Of a stretch of 64,000 nucleotides of DNA, positions 29,254-40,127 are shown one piece after another. Below the pieces are notes generated by a model that searched no databases, was not told where the DNA came from, and worked only from the letters and a program-made list of their open reading frames with translations. The position numbers and the translations under genes were made by a program. The first letter of the stretch is position 1. Each line of letters starts with the position of its first letter. Source of the stretch: Caballeronia sp. SL2Y3 (GTDB lineage: Bacteria > Pseudomonadota > Gammaproteobacteria > Burkholderiales > Burkholderiaceae). The stretch spans positions 496,001 through 560,000 of the forward strand of contig NZ_CP084261.1 in the NCBI RefSeq assembly GCF_022879575.1, written 5' to 3'.

Positions 29254-29997
29254 ATGCGCGTCGCCGTTTTGCAAACCGACCCAAGTTACCGAAATCTCAT
29301 CGCCGAAGTCGTCAAACGACTCGGACACACTGTCGTCACCTTCGGCGACGGCCTGCTGCTTTCCAAGGCGCTGTCCCGCTCGACCGTGGATCTGCTGATC
29401 CTCGACTGGAACTCGACGGGTCTGTGCGGACTCGATCTGCTGAAATCCGTGCGCTCGAGCTTCGGCGAGCGCGTTCCCGTCATGTTCGCCACTGCGGACG
29501 GCGCGGAGCACAACGTCGTCTGCGCGCTGACGGCGGGCGCGGACGACTTCGTGGTCTATCCCATCCGTCCGGGCGAGTTCGGCGCGCGTGTCGAAGCGTT
29601 GCTGCGCCGCGCGTATCCGACGACTTCCAGCGCGTGCCTGGAGATCGGGCCGTATCGCTTCGATTCGCGCCAGCAGACCGTCACCGTGCGCGGCCGCCCG
29701 GTGCAATTGAGCGGCACGCAATTCCGGCTGGCGCAGCTATTCTTCTCGAATATCGGCCGCGTGTTATCGCGCGATCACATTTTCGCGATGGTCTGGGGCC
29801 GCGAATTCCGCGAAACCACGCGCACCATAGATAGCCATGTGTCGCGTTTGCGTCTCGCGCTGGAGATCGAGCCGGTGAATCACTTCCGCCTGCAGCCGGT
29901 GTATAAGAGCGGCTATCGGCTGCTCCATCTTTACGACGACGGCGAAGACGCGGGCGACGATCGCGTGGAAACGGAGCATGCGCGAATCGCTGCTTGA
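29254..29997 (+). CDS. Orphan OmpR-type response regulator with atypical receiver
   Basis: The 247-residue protein has a receiver (1-118) and a winged-helix DNA-binding domain (about 125-228, QLSGTQFRLAQLFFSNIGRV, ending YKSGYRLLHL). Asp51 (LLILDWNSTG) is the phospho-acceptor candidate. The acidic pair is reduced (LQTD instead of VEDE) and the conserved Lys of the KPF loop is absent (VVYPIRPGEF). Canonical phosphorylation is therefore doubtful. No kinase gene is adjacent. An intrinsic terminator follows. Confidence 0.87.
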   Translation: MRVAVLQTDPSYRNLIAEVVKRLGHTVVTFGDGLLLSKALSRSTVDLLILDWNSTGLCGLDLLKSVRSSFGERVPVMFATADGAEHNVVCALTAGADDFVVYPIRPGEFGARVEALLRRAYPTTSSACLEIGPYRFDSRQQTVTVRGRPVQLSGTQFRLAQLFFSNIGRVLSRDHIFAMVWGREFRETTRTIDSHVSRLRLALEIEPVNHFRLQPVYKSGYRLLHLYDDGEDAGDDRVETEHARIAA

Positions 29998-30021
29998 GGC
30001 GTGATTGAACGAAGCTGAATG

Positions 30022-30054
30022 AAAATGCCGTCGCGAGACGGCATTTTCGCTTTT
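30022..30054 (+). terminator. Intrinsic terminator after the orphan response regulator
   Basis: AAAATGCCGTC (30022-30032), loop GCGA, and GACGGCATTTT (30037-30047) form a strong stem, followed by CGCTTTT. It lies 25 nt after the stop. Confidence 0.85.
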
Positions 30055-30114
30055 GGCTGAAATGAAGCCGTCCACTTGTTCAGACGTTGAATAGCGACTC
30101 AGTTAGACGCTGTC

Positions 30115-30621
30115 TCACGCGCTGATTACCGCCACGGCCGTAAGCACGATAATTGCAATACCGAGAAGCCACGCGGCGACGGGATTCGTGCCTCCGCGAC
30201 GGACTAGCTCGGCGTCGCGTATTTCAGCCGGTAAGGGAGAATCGCTGACCTTCTTGCGAACCTTCTCGACGTGCGCGAGGTAAATTAAATTACCGCTGAA
30301 CCCCATTGTCACCGGAAACGCGTAAGAAAGCGCATGATTGATGCCATCACTCAGCGAAGACGTCGCTACGGTGCAAGCCACAGCGATCGCAATGTATGCG
30401 GCGGCTTGCCAGTGCATTTTCCTGTACACGAGCCAGACCGGCCCTAAGAGGAACGCGGCGCCGTTCCAGGTTAGCTTCGACGTGCGCGGGTTTTGAATCA
30501 CCCATTTGCGACTGTAGTAATCGATGTTCTTTCCGACGAACAGTGCCATGTCGCGATCAAGCTGGAATGATGCGGGGCGTGTGTCGGTTTCCGGTGCGGC
30601 TTGCTCGTTGATTTGATTCAT
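30115..30621 (-). CDS. DUF2628 membrane protein
   Basis: The 168-residue protein carries a DUF2628-type segment (FVGKNIDYYSRKW, WNGAAFLLGPVWLVYRKMHW) followed by TM helices at about residues 70-90, 95-112 and 150-168. The central Tyr/Trp-rich segment is usual in this family of unknown function. Its base composition is less GC-rich than its neighbours, hinting at a separate origin. The region before the ATG is A-rich and lacks a clear Shine-Dalgarno. Confidence 0.75.
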   Translation of the reverse strand: MNQINEQAAPETDTRPASFQLDRDMALFVGKNIDYYSRKWVIQNPRTSKLTWNGAAFLLGPVWLVYRKMHWQAAAYIAIAVACTVATSSLSDGINHALSYAFPVTMGFSGNLIYLAHVEKVRKKVSDSPLPAEIRDAELVRRGGTNPVAAWLLGIAIIVLTAVAVISA

Positions 30622-31051
30622 CGGCGATTTTTTTTGTATTAATCAAAGGAGCCAAGCTTCGCACGATCAGCGTAGCGGCGTCCATGTGTTCGCCTCGGTT
30701 TGATCAAATGTTTTAATTCGTTAGGCAGGCTAAACGAAGACGAAAGTCGAACTTCGGAACTCCGGCATTTGATGCCATGCGCCCGTCGATTAATGAAAAA
30801 GCGAAGAGAGCAGGCGTGCAAGCGTCTCGAGAATCGTCGTCGGCACCGCCTGGTTAAGGGAATTGCGGCGCAGGTCAGACTGGCGGGACAGGGCTGCGAC
30901 GTCGATCAGGAAGAAGGGGCTCATGATTCGTTACCTCGGTTGCGTTTGGACAGGTTCAATTTTGAGATAGTGTGCTTTTGCTTGCCATCGGATGTATCTC
31001 AAAATTGCGCCGGCGTTGCGCTACGGAGGAAACGCGCCCAGGTAGGACCGG
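30622..31051. other. AT-richer intergenic region with a perfect inverted repeat
   Basis: No supportable gene is seen in these 430 bp. The composition is less GC-rich than the surroundings. It contains a perfect 13-bp inverted repeat (30957-30969 and 30995-31007), listed separately. Confidence 0.45.
30957..31007. repeat. 13-bp perfect inverted repeat with 25-bp spacer
   Basis: CAATTTTGAGATA (30957-30969) is the exact reverse complement of TATCTCAAAATTG (30995-31007). It lies downstream of the DUF333 lipoprotein gene stop. There is no T-run, so a terminator role is not clear. The arms are AT-rich, unlike the local DNA. Confidence 0.75.
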
Positions 31052-31333
31052 TTACTCCTGATCTGGCGAGCATTGGCCGCGAAGCAGCGCCCATTCCTCG
31101 CACGACTTGCCGCTTGGAAAGCGGCATATGCCGATCTGGCCGTCGCCACTATCGACGATTCGCAGCGTCCCGCCTCGGCGGATGCAATTCGTGGAAGCGG
31201 GGTTTGGAAGTCCTATCTGCGGATTGGCCCGCGGGGCGGGCTGGTCTGCAGTAACGCCGGTGGCGGAAGGGGCAGGCGACATGCACGCGGCCAATAGAAC
31301 AGCAACGGCGAATGAGGTGGCGAGTTTGAACAT
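31052..31333 (-). CDS. DUF333 lipoprotein
   Basis: This 93-residue protein has a lipoprotein signal (FAVAVLLAACMSPAPS, acylated Cys near residue 17) and a C-terminal DUF333 domain: NPASTNCIRRGGTLRI, then GICRFPSGKSCEEWALLRGQC. Cys pairs typical of the domain are present. The family is sometimes called hemolysin-like, but no such activity is established by sequence. It stands alone, and no Shine-Dalgarno is visible. Confidence 0.88.
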   Translation of the reverse strand: MFKLATSFAVAVLLAACMSPAPSATGVTADQPAPRANPQIGLPNPASTNCIRRGGTLRIVDSGDGQIGICRFPSGKSCEEWALLRGQCSPDQE

Positions 31334-31438
31334 GGAGGAACGAGATCGATTGGATACCTGAGCGTCGCGACTATATCAAGCGCTCCCGGCGCCGTGGATT
31401 CAGTTGAGCGGCGCGCGTCGGGCGCCGCCCGCCAACCA

Positions 31439-32473
31439 TCATCCCGTCTGCTCGACCGGCGTCACGTCGACATCGATCATCTGCGTGCCGCGCAGCACCG
31501 CGACCTTCACCGCGCGCTCGATACGCGATGCATCCAGCGCGCGCTGCAAACCGTCGACGCTATCGACGCTCACGCCATCCACCGCAACGATACGGTCGCC
31601 CGTGCGCAGCCCGCCCAGCGCGGCCGGACTGCCCTTGACGACTTCCATCACGTGGACCGCGCTCGCCGAGGTCAGCCCGAAGAAGCGTTGCACGCGCCGC
31701 GACACCGGCGCGGTCGTTCCCGCCACGCCGATGTAGGCGCGCCGGACGCGTCCGTACGCGAAAATCTGCATGATGACCCACTTGGCCGTATCGATGGCAG
31801 TCGCGAACGAAATGGCCTGCGCGCCCGAAATAATGGCCGTGTTCACGCCGATCACCTGTCCCGCCGAATTGATGAGCGGACCGCCCGAGTTGCCGGGATT
31901 GAGCGCGGCATCGGTCTGGATCACATCGTAGATCATGCGGCCGGAGGTCGAGCGAAGCGACCGTCCGAGCGCCGAGACGACGCCTGTCGTCACCGTCTGC
32001 GCAAGGCCGAGCGGATTGCCCACCGCGATTGCGATCTGGCCGACCCGCAGCTTCCCGGATTCCCCGAGCTCGACATGCGGCAGCGGCTCCGGCGAGCCGA
32101 TGCGCAGCACCGCGAGATCGCTGCCCGGATCGTCGCCGACGAGATCGGCGTGAAAGTGCGCGCCGTCAGCGAGCGTCACGGTAATGCGCGTCGCGCCGTG
32201 AACGACGTGGCTGTTGGTCAGCAGATAACCGTCGGGGGTGAAGATGAACCCCGAGCCGGTGCCGCCCGCCTGACGGCGCGCGCCGCGGGCATCGGCCAGT
32301 TCGCGCTCGACCGAAATGAAAACGACGGCCTGCTGCACGCGTTCGAGCGCGCCGATCACCGTGCGCGAATACGCGTCGAGCAGCGGAGTGTCGTCGAGCG
32401 GCTGCGGCTGTGACTGCGGGGCGTCTTGCGGGCCGCGCGCAAGATCGTCGATGAATTGTGGCCGGCTTCCCAT
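31439..32473 (-). CDS. S1C trypsin-like serine protease with one PDZ domain, no signal peptide
   Basis: The 344-residue HtrA-like protein has the full catalytic triad His89 (LTNSHVVHG), Asp119 (GSDLAVLRIG) and Ser196 (NPGNSGGPL). A single PDZ domain follows at about residues 250-340 (GLRTGDRIVAVDGVSVDS). The start MGSRPQ is preceded by GGGAG; a start 10 codons earlier has no ribosome site. The N terminus lacks a signal peptide or TM helix, unlike DegP/DegQ, which suggests a cytoplasmic location or unrecognised export. It lies 50 bp downstream of the Ap4A phosphorylase gene. Confidence 0.88.
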   Translation of the reverse strand: MGSRPQFIDDLARGPQDAPQSQPQPLDDTPLLDAYSRTVIGALERVQQAVVFISVERELADARGARRQAGGTGSGFIFTPDGYLLTNSHVVHGATRITVTLADGAHFHADLVGDDPGSDLAVLRIGSPEPLPHVELGESGKLRVGQIAIAVGNPLGLAQTVTTGVVSALGRSLRSTSGRMIYDVIQTDAALNPGNSGGPLINSAGQVIGVNTAIISGAQAISFATAIDTAKWVIMQIFAYGRVRRAYIGVAGTTAPVSRRVQRFFGLTSASAVHVMEVVKGSPAALGGLRTGDRIVAVDGVSVDSVDGLQRALDASRIERAVKVAVLRGTQMIDVDVTPVEQTG

Positions 32474-32523
32474 GTTGGACTCCCGATATTCGAGAGGCGA
32501 CATGCGGGCCGCGCCGGCGCTTT

Positions 32524-33417
32524 TCAAGCCCGCGCGGCGCGGGCGAGCAGGTTCATCGGCCCGAGCGTCTCGACGATGCGGCGCTGGGCGTCGTCCCGCA
32601 CGAAAAACGAACCGGCGAAGCCGAGCGCGTTGATTGCGATGCCTTCGACGTCGGGCACCGTGCGCGGCACGGCGAGCATCCAGCGGCGGGTGATAAGCAA
32701 GTTGTACGGCGCGGCCTGATGCGTTGCCCCGGCGACGTCCAGCGGTTCGACGCCGATTGCGTCCAGTAACCGTCGATAAGTGTCGTGCGCGCGGTGCGGC
32801 GTGTTCCCGGACGAGTCGTCGAGCCACGCCGCCGCGTGACCGAACGCGAGCCCCGGCACGCGGAAGATCGCGCCGTTTCGCGCGTTAGCGATCAACGGTT
32901 CAATGGGCGCTCGAAGACCATCGAGCGGCAGCCGCACCATCTGCATGTGTTTGTGCGGCTGGCTCGATCCGGCGACGGCGCCGCCGTTGTAGAAGCCGAG
33001 CCCGTCGTACGGGTTCAGGCACGCGAGCAGGGCGGCGAAATCGTCCGTGTCGAGAAGGGCTTCTTGCGGCTCGAACTGCGTCGTCACGATCAGCAGATGG
33101 TGCGCAATGACATTGAACTTGTTCAGCAACAGAAAGTGCCTCTCGCCGATATCGCCGACGCGCAACGCGTCCTCGCATGGCGAGAACGGATCGCGCCACG
33201 CGCTTGCAGCATCGGTGGCAGACTTGGCCGCGAGCTTCGCGGCCTCGTCCTTGCGCGCGAGATTGGCCGCTTGCCGCACGAGAAAGCGCACGCCGCCTTC
33301 CTCGACGACGCGCTCGATCGTCTCGAACGGACGCAGCGCGCCGCACGCGAGCGCGCGCGCCGTCTGATCGACGACGTCTTGCCATGAAGGCGCTTCTGGC
33401 AGTGAGGTTGAGCTCAT
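32524..33417 (-). CDS. Ap4A phosphorylase (ATP adenylyltransferase)
   Basis: This 297-residue protein resembles the yeast Apa1/Apa2 family: NKFNVIAHHLLIVTTQFEPQ in the core and SSQPHKHMQMVRLP at the histidine-triad-like active site. It splits diadenosine tetraphosphate to ADP and ATP by phosphorolysis. The start at MSSTSLPEAP is chosen because the 60-residue upstream extension has no family resemblance. It is followed by the HtrA-like protease gene on the same strand. The shared operon may reflect stress response, but that is inference. Confidence 0.88.
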   Translation of the reverse strand: MSSTSLPEAPSWQDVVDQTARALACGALRPFETIERVVEEGGVRFLVRQAANLARKDEAAKLAAKSATDAASAWRDPFSPCEDALRVGDIGERHFLLLNKFNVIAHHLLIVTTQFEPQEALLDTDDFAALLACLNPYDGLGFYNGGAVAGSSQPHKHMQMVRLPLDGLRAPIEPLIANARNGAIFRVPGLAFGHAAAWLDDSSGNTPHRAHDTYRRLLDAIGVEPLDVAGATHQAAPYNLLITRRWMLAVPRTVPDVEGIAINALGFAGSFFVRDDAQRRIVETLGPMNLLARAARA

Positions 33418-33744
33418 GTTCCTGACGAGTGATTGCCGGAATGGGCATTCTGCTGCCTTTGCGCATATTGCGTGCAGAAACTGTCTCCGGACGGCTGCTA
33501 TAAAACGTCCGCGCAGCGAAGCAGCACAGAATAGCTTCGATAGTTCAGACTTTTCAGCGTTCAGTTCCGGGGGCGACTTCGATAGACTTTCTCCCACTCA
33601 GTCGATCGCGAATGCAGTTATCCGTTCGTTGTGCAAAACGAATAGTCGTCGTGACTGAGGGCGGCGCTGGCCGGGATTGCGCGCAGCGCAGATCTCTTCC
33701 GGCGTATTACCTACATTTTTCTGTTTCAAGCGAGAAGCACTCTC
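33418..33744. other. Intergenic region upstream of the 37-residue peptide genes
   Basis: This 327-bp stretch separates the Ap4A phosphorylase gene from the rightward peptide genes. No gene is supported in it, and no promoter match was strong enough to list. It is likely to hold divergent promoters. Confidence 0.4.
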
Positions 33745-33858
33745 ATGCAAAAAATCGACCGCGCAGCTCTGGTTCAGGCAAACATCGCTGGTGGCACCGC
33801 CAAGGCGTCGAGCACGTCTTCGTCGACCACCAACGTCTCCGTCACGATCACGGCTTAA
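33745..33858 (+). CDS. 37-residue Gly-Gly-containing peptide (copy 1)
   Basis: The product starts MQKIDRAALVQANIAGG and continues with a Ser/Thr-rich tail ending NVSVTITA. Residues 1-15 could form an amphipathic helix; residues 16-17 are Gly-Gly, like double-glycine leader junctions; the tail alternates polar and beta-branched residues. A second copy starts 60 nt after its stop, and 27 of 37 residues are identical between them. The conserved reading frame, near-identical N termini and synonymous changes between copies support real coding. CGAGAAG precedes the ATG weakly. No family is recognised. Confidence 0.72.
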   Translation: MQKIDRAALVQANIAGGTAKASSTSSSTTNVSVTITA

Positions 33859-33917
33859 AGCTGCGACGTCGGCGTTACAGCACTATCGCTTCAACCGTTA
33901 TCCAAGAAGGTATGCAA

Positions 33918-34031
33918 ATGCAAAAGATCGAACGCGCTGCTCTGGCTCAAGCAAACATCGCTGGCGGCACGGCCAAGGCGTCGAGCTCGTCGTCGACCAA
34001 CACGACCGTCGATATCAACATCTCGGCGTAA
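33918..34031 (+). CDS. 37-residue Gly-Gly-containing peptide (copy 2)
   Basis: The product starts MQKIERAALAQANIAGG and ends TTVDINISA. Its first 23 residues differ from copy 1 at only two positions, whereas the Ser/Thr/Asn-rich tail varies more. AAGAAGG lies 7 nt before this ATG; another ATG two codons upstream is too close to that site. A strong hairpin terminator follows. There is no nearby peptidase-containing ABC transporter or modification enzyme, so a bacteriocin/RiPP role is only one option; a secreted or amyloid-like peptide is another. Confidence 0.74.
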   Translation: MQKIERAALAQANIAGGTAKASSSSSTNTTVDINISA

Positions 34032-34071
34032 GGTCGCCGCTCTCTTCGTGAGAGCGAACCCCGGTTGTTCG

Positions 34072-34098
34072 AAGGCTCCCTTTTCCGGGAGCCTTTGT
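34072..34098. terminator. Intrinsic terminator between peptide genes and lrp
   Basis: AAGGCTCCC (34072-34080) and GGGAGCCTT (34087-34095) enclose the loop TTTTCC. It ends with a short T-rich stretch on the plus strand and may serve the convergent lrp-like gene as well. A smaller hairpin, GCTCTC/GAGAGC, lies just before at 34039-34055. Confidence 0.78.
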
Positions 34099-34109
34099 AG
34101 TAGGACAAG

Positions 34110-34640
34110 TCACGCCCAGTCTTCCTCTCCGTTCTTCGGCTCGGGCAACGTCAGGCCGGACGCAGGCAGCGGCAGCGCCGTCTTGTAGCGCACCTGCTTG
34201 AGGGCAAAGCTCGAGCGGATATTCGACACGCCCGGCATCTTCGTGAGCCGCTCCAGAATGAAGCGCTCCAGCGCCGCCACGTCGGGCAGCACCACGCGAA
34301 GCAGATAGTCGGCATCGCCGGTCATCAGATAACACTCCATGACCTCCGGGCGCTCGCTGATCGCCTGCTCGAAGCGCGCCAGCGCGTCCTTGATCTGCTT
34401 CTCCAGACTCACTTGAATGAACACGTTGATGCTGAGTCCCAGCGCCTCGGGACTGAGCAGCGTGACGTGTTGCCTGAAAAGCCCGGCTTTCTCCAGCGCC
34501 CGCACGCGATTGAAGCACGGCGTCGGCGACAGATTGACGGCGCGCGCAAGCTCCGAATTCGTGATGCGCGCATTGTGCTGAAGCGCGTTGAGAATGCCGA
34601 TGTCGATGCGGTCTAACCGCTGCTTCGCCTGGGTGCTCAT
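34110..34640 (-). CDS. Lrp/AsnC-family regulator (MdeR-like)
   Basis: The 176-residue regulator has an N-terminal helix-turn-helix (about 8-65, [36 protein letters not shown]) and an AsnC effector domain (about 70-150, [20 protein letters not shown]). It is divergent from a homodimeric PDH-E1-like gene, the arrangement of mdeR and mdeB in Pseudomonas methionine catabolism. The start at MSTQAKQRL is chosen by family alignment. It probably controls its neighbour in response to an amino acid. Confidence 0.87.
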   Translation of the reverse strand: MSTQAKQRLDRIDIGILNALQHNARITNSELARAVNLSPTPCFNRVRALEKAGLFRQHVTLLSPEALGLSINVFIQVSLEKQIKDALARFEQAISERPEVMECYLMTGDADYLLRVVLPDVAALERFILERLTKMPGVSNIRSSFALKQVRYKTALPLPASGLTLPEPKNGEEDWA

Positions 34641-34779
34641 AGTCGAGACGTTCCTGTTTTGCGCGTTTTCGCAGAATAAGAACACTACCGCAAAGCGATC
34701 TCATAGCCAAATGAGATGCACATTCTGCGCGCGACTGGTTATCCTCGACTGATACTAGCCCTGCCAGCGGAGCCGCGCC

Positions 34780-37490
<2,711 letters not shown>

Positions 37491-37494
<4 letters not shown>

Positions 37495-38138
37495 GCGCTG
37501 AGTCCTAGGAGCGCGCGCACTTCGTCGTCGCTCGTCTGCTCGAAGTCGATGTAGAACTGCCCGACGCCCATGAAGTGACGCGGCTGAAGCACGCAGACGC
37601 ATGAATCGACGACTTCGGTGAAACGCGACGCCGCATCCAGCGGCGCGACCGGCAACGCCGCAATCACCCGCGCGGGCGGGGCGCCGCCGTTGCGCAGCGA
37701 TATCGCGGCCGCGCGCAGAGTGGCGCCGGTGGCCATGCCGTCGTCCACGACGATTGCGACCTTGCCGGCGGTATCGAGCGGCGGACGCAATCCGCGATAC
37801 ATCGCTTCGCGCCGGGCCAATTCGGCGCGCTCGCTTTCGATCACGGCGTCGACTTCGGGCTTGCTCACCCCCGCATAGGCGACGATGCGGTCATCGAGAA
37901 AGAAGGCGTCGCCGGATGCGATCGCGCCCATCGCAAGCTCGGGTTGCGACGGCACGCCCAGTTTTCGCACGATGAGCACGTCCAGCGCGGCGCCCAGCGC
38001 GCTCGCCACTTCGAAGGCTACCGGCACGCCGCCGCGCGGAAGGCCGAGCACGATCACGTCGTCGCGGTTCGCGTAGTCCGCGAGCAGCGTGGCGAGTTCG
38101 CGGCCGGCCTCGCGCCGGTCCTTGAAGGTGGAGTTCAT
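37491..38138 (-). CDS. Phosphoribosyltransferase-domain protein
   Basis: This 215-residue type I PRT-fold protein has the PRPP-binding loop VAIVVDDGMATGATLRAA at about residues 115-132 and an N-terminal VIVLGLPRGGVPVAFEVA. Proteins of this group are common in Burkholderiaceae and their substrate is unknown. The start MNSTFKDRREAG follows AGGACCC. It is convergent with the E1 gene with a 4-nt overlap. Confidence 0.85.
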
Positions 38139-38328
38139 GTGGCATGGGTCCTGCCGGCGCGTGGGGCTGGAGTTCACGCCGAGGCACGCGTAGCGCCCGT
38201 ACGGCGCGGCCGCCGGGCGTCTGCGCGCTTCCGTCTAGAGAGCTTCCCTACATCGTAGGCGATAAATCGTCTGTCACCCATGTGAACGAGCGCACGCGCA
38301 CGACAGCGCGCCACGAACCGGCCCGGCG

Positions 38329-38358
38329 AAAAAAAAGCGCCCCGGCTCGGGGGCGCTT
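38329..38358 (-). terminator. Intrinsic terminator of the 65-residue gene
   Basis: On the minus strand AGCGCCCCC pairs with GGGGCGCT around GAGCC, followed by eight T residues (38336-38329). It lies directly after the stop at 38380. Confidence 0.85.
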
Positions 38359-38379
38359 TCGGATGAGGGATTCGAACGC

Positions 38380-38577
38380 TCAGAGATTCGCGCGCACTGC
38401 GTCCCTGAGAGCGTCCATCACAATGCCGTAATTGAGCGGAATGTCCAGCGAATCCGAGTAGCCCGTTTTCTCGGCCGACTCGGCGGGCGCAGCGCCGACC
38501 GGAATCGGCTCGTAGGCAGTCTCGCCTGCCGGATTGTTGCGTCCTTCGATGGCACTCTGCAATTGCGGATTCTTCAC
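38380..38577 (-). CDS. Hypothetical 65-residue protein, GTG start
   Basis: The product begins MKNPQLQSAIEGRNNPAGE and ends GIVMDALRDAVRANL, a likely C-terminal amphipathic helix. AAAGGAG lies 6 nt before the GTG, a near-ideal ribosome-binding site, which favours this start over an upstream ATG that has none. A strong terminator follows. No family is recognised. It is monocistronic. Confidence 0.75.
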   Translation of the reverse strand: MKNPQLQSAIEGRNNPAGETAYEPIPVGAAPAESAEKTGYSDSLDIPLNYGIVMDALRDAVRANL

Positions 38578-39013
38578 GATTAACTCCTTTCCGGTAAGGG
38601 AGCGGCGAGGACCTGCAAGATAAACCAGTGTCGTGACAAATTGACGACTTCGATTGAGCACGCATCCGAAACTTTCGCGTCCGGCGCGCCGGTATTCGCC
38701 GTCATGACGCAGTTGTCGAAGAGCGCGGGGGCTCTAGTGTAACGGCGGCGCGCGCCGGCCGAAGCGAGTTTTTCTTATGACGCTCGCGTAGCGGTATCGG
38801 ATGCGGATGCGGCAAAGCGGCGCGGAAATTGCATCCGCCGCAAACGGGCGTGCCGCTCCAGAAGCGGCGTAGCGTACGATCGTACTCAGCATGGGCTGTT
38901 CGCGGGAAGGAATCCGAAGCATCAGGACCGCTCACTCGCCGTTCCTTATTCGCACCCGGCGCGAGAGGCCGGCGCGATGGCCATGCGCACGCGACAAAAC
39001 AAGGAGAAAAAAC
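38578..39013. other. Intergenic region
   Basis: This 436-bp stretch separates the leftward 65-residue gene from the rightward NAD(P)-binding protein gene. No gene with supporting signals is seen. Divergent promoters probably lie here. Confidence 0.4.
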
Positions 39014-39628
39014 ATGAGCAGGATCGCAATCATCGGCGCCACCGGCAATGTCGGAAGCCGGCTCACGCACGAAGCGTTGCGGCGCGGACACGCCGTGACG
39101 GCCCTCGCCCGCGACACGTCGAAGCTGGAAAAGCGCGAAGGTCTCGACGCGCGAAACGTGGATGCACTCGATCTCGACGCGCTCGCCGATGCCATCGCCG
39201 GCCACGACGCCGTCTTCAGCGCGACGCGTTTCTCGACGGTGCCCGAGAGCGCGATCGTGGGCGCGGTGAAGCGCGCGGGGGTGGAGCGGCTGCTCGTCGT
39301 GGGCGGCGCGGGCAGTCTGTATCTGGCGCCCGGCCAGCGCGTTCTCGACGCGCCGGGCTTTCCCGACTCCTACCGAGCGGAAGCGACAGCAGGCGCCGCG
39401 TTTCTCGACGCCCTGCGCCGCGACCGCGAGCTGAACTGGACGTTCGTGTCGCCGTCGGCGGAGTTCGTGAGCGGCCCGCGCACGCAGCGGTTCCGCATTG
39501 GCGTAGACGAACTACTGGTCGATGCTAACGGCCGGAGCTGGATTTCCTTCGACGATTTCGCGATCGCGTTCCTCGACGAATTCGAGCGCGGGGCGCATAT
39601 CAAGCAGCGGTTCACCGTCGGTTACTGA
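39014..39628 (+). CDS. NAD(P)-binding atypical SDR protein
   Basis: This 204-residue protein has the N-terminal Rossmann motif IAIIGATGNVGSRLTHEAL and the atypical SDR features VVGGAGSLYLAPG and NWTFVSPSAEFVSG. It resembles the YwnB/NmrA-like group of NAD(P)H-binding proteins; the substrate is unknown. AAGGAG lies 7 nt before the ATG. It stands alone. Confidence 0.86.
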   Translation: MSRIAIIGATGNVGSRLTHEALRRGHAVTALARDTSKLEKREGLDARNVDALDLDALADAIAGHDAVFSATRFSTVPESAIVGAVKRAGVERLLVVGGAGSLYLAPGQRVLDAPGFPDSYRAEATAGAAFLDALRRDRELNWTFVSPSAEFVSGPRTQRFRIGVDELLVDANGRSWISFDDFAIAFLDEFERGAHIKQRFTVGY

Positions 39629-39662
39629 CCGCAAGCGGCGGTGCGGCCGCCGCCTGCGCCGG

Positions 39663-40127
39663 TCAGCCGTGGACGTCGGCTTCGACTTCCTCGGTCTTGG
39701 GCATCGCGGCGGCGAGAATCATCGCCGATGCGTTCTGGGGCTTCGGATCGCGCTGCGACGGCCGATAAACCTGGTCCCCGCGATGGATCGGCATGCCCGA
39801 GAGCGAGCACACGCCGTCGCCGGATGCGGTGGTGGCGCGCCAGCCCTGATAGCCGTAATGGCACGTTCCCGGGTCGGACCAATAAACGAGCGCGGTCGCG
39901 CTGCTCGGGCGCTCGATGACGCGCACGATGGCTTGCGGAAAAGGCAAGCGGTCGTTCGACTCCCGCGGATGCGTGCGATTCCAGTCGCGGGTCAGGCGTT
40001 CGAGGAACGCGCTTTCGGCCCGAGCCGTCTTCTGCGACGGCGCGGTGCGGCCCGACTCGACGGGGATCGTTTCAAGTTGGTGGACGGTCTGTGACCACGG
40101 GTCCGCTCTTTTCGAAAAAGCTGTCAT
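39663..40127 (-). CDS. DUF3331 protein
   Basis: The 154-residue product carries the Burkholderiaceae DUF3331 pattern VRVIERPSSATALVYWSDP, GHYGYQGWR-like CHYGYQGWRATTASGDGVC, and SLSGMPIHRGDQVYRP. The spaced Cys and the PIHRGD turn suggest a small metal- or nucleic-acid-binding fold, but no function is known. The start MTAFSKRAD is preferred; a start 14 codons earlier remains possible. It is convergent with the SDR gene. Confidence 0.8.
   Translation of the reverse strand: MTAFSKRADPWSQTVHQLETIPVESGRTAPSQKTARAESAFLERLTRDWNRTHPRESNDRLPFPQAIVRVIERPSSATALVYWSDPGTCHYGYQGWRATTASGDGVCSLSGMPIHRGDQVYRPSQRDPKPQNASAMILAAAMPKTEEVEADVHG

Noticed and set aside
33745..34031. CRISPR-like or simple DNA repeat reading of the tandem peptide genes
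   Set aside because: Only two units, with synonymous differences and conserved frames; coding duplication explains them better.
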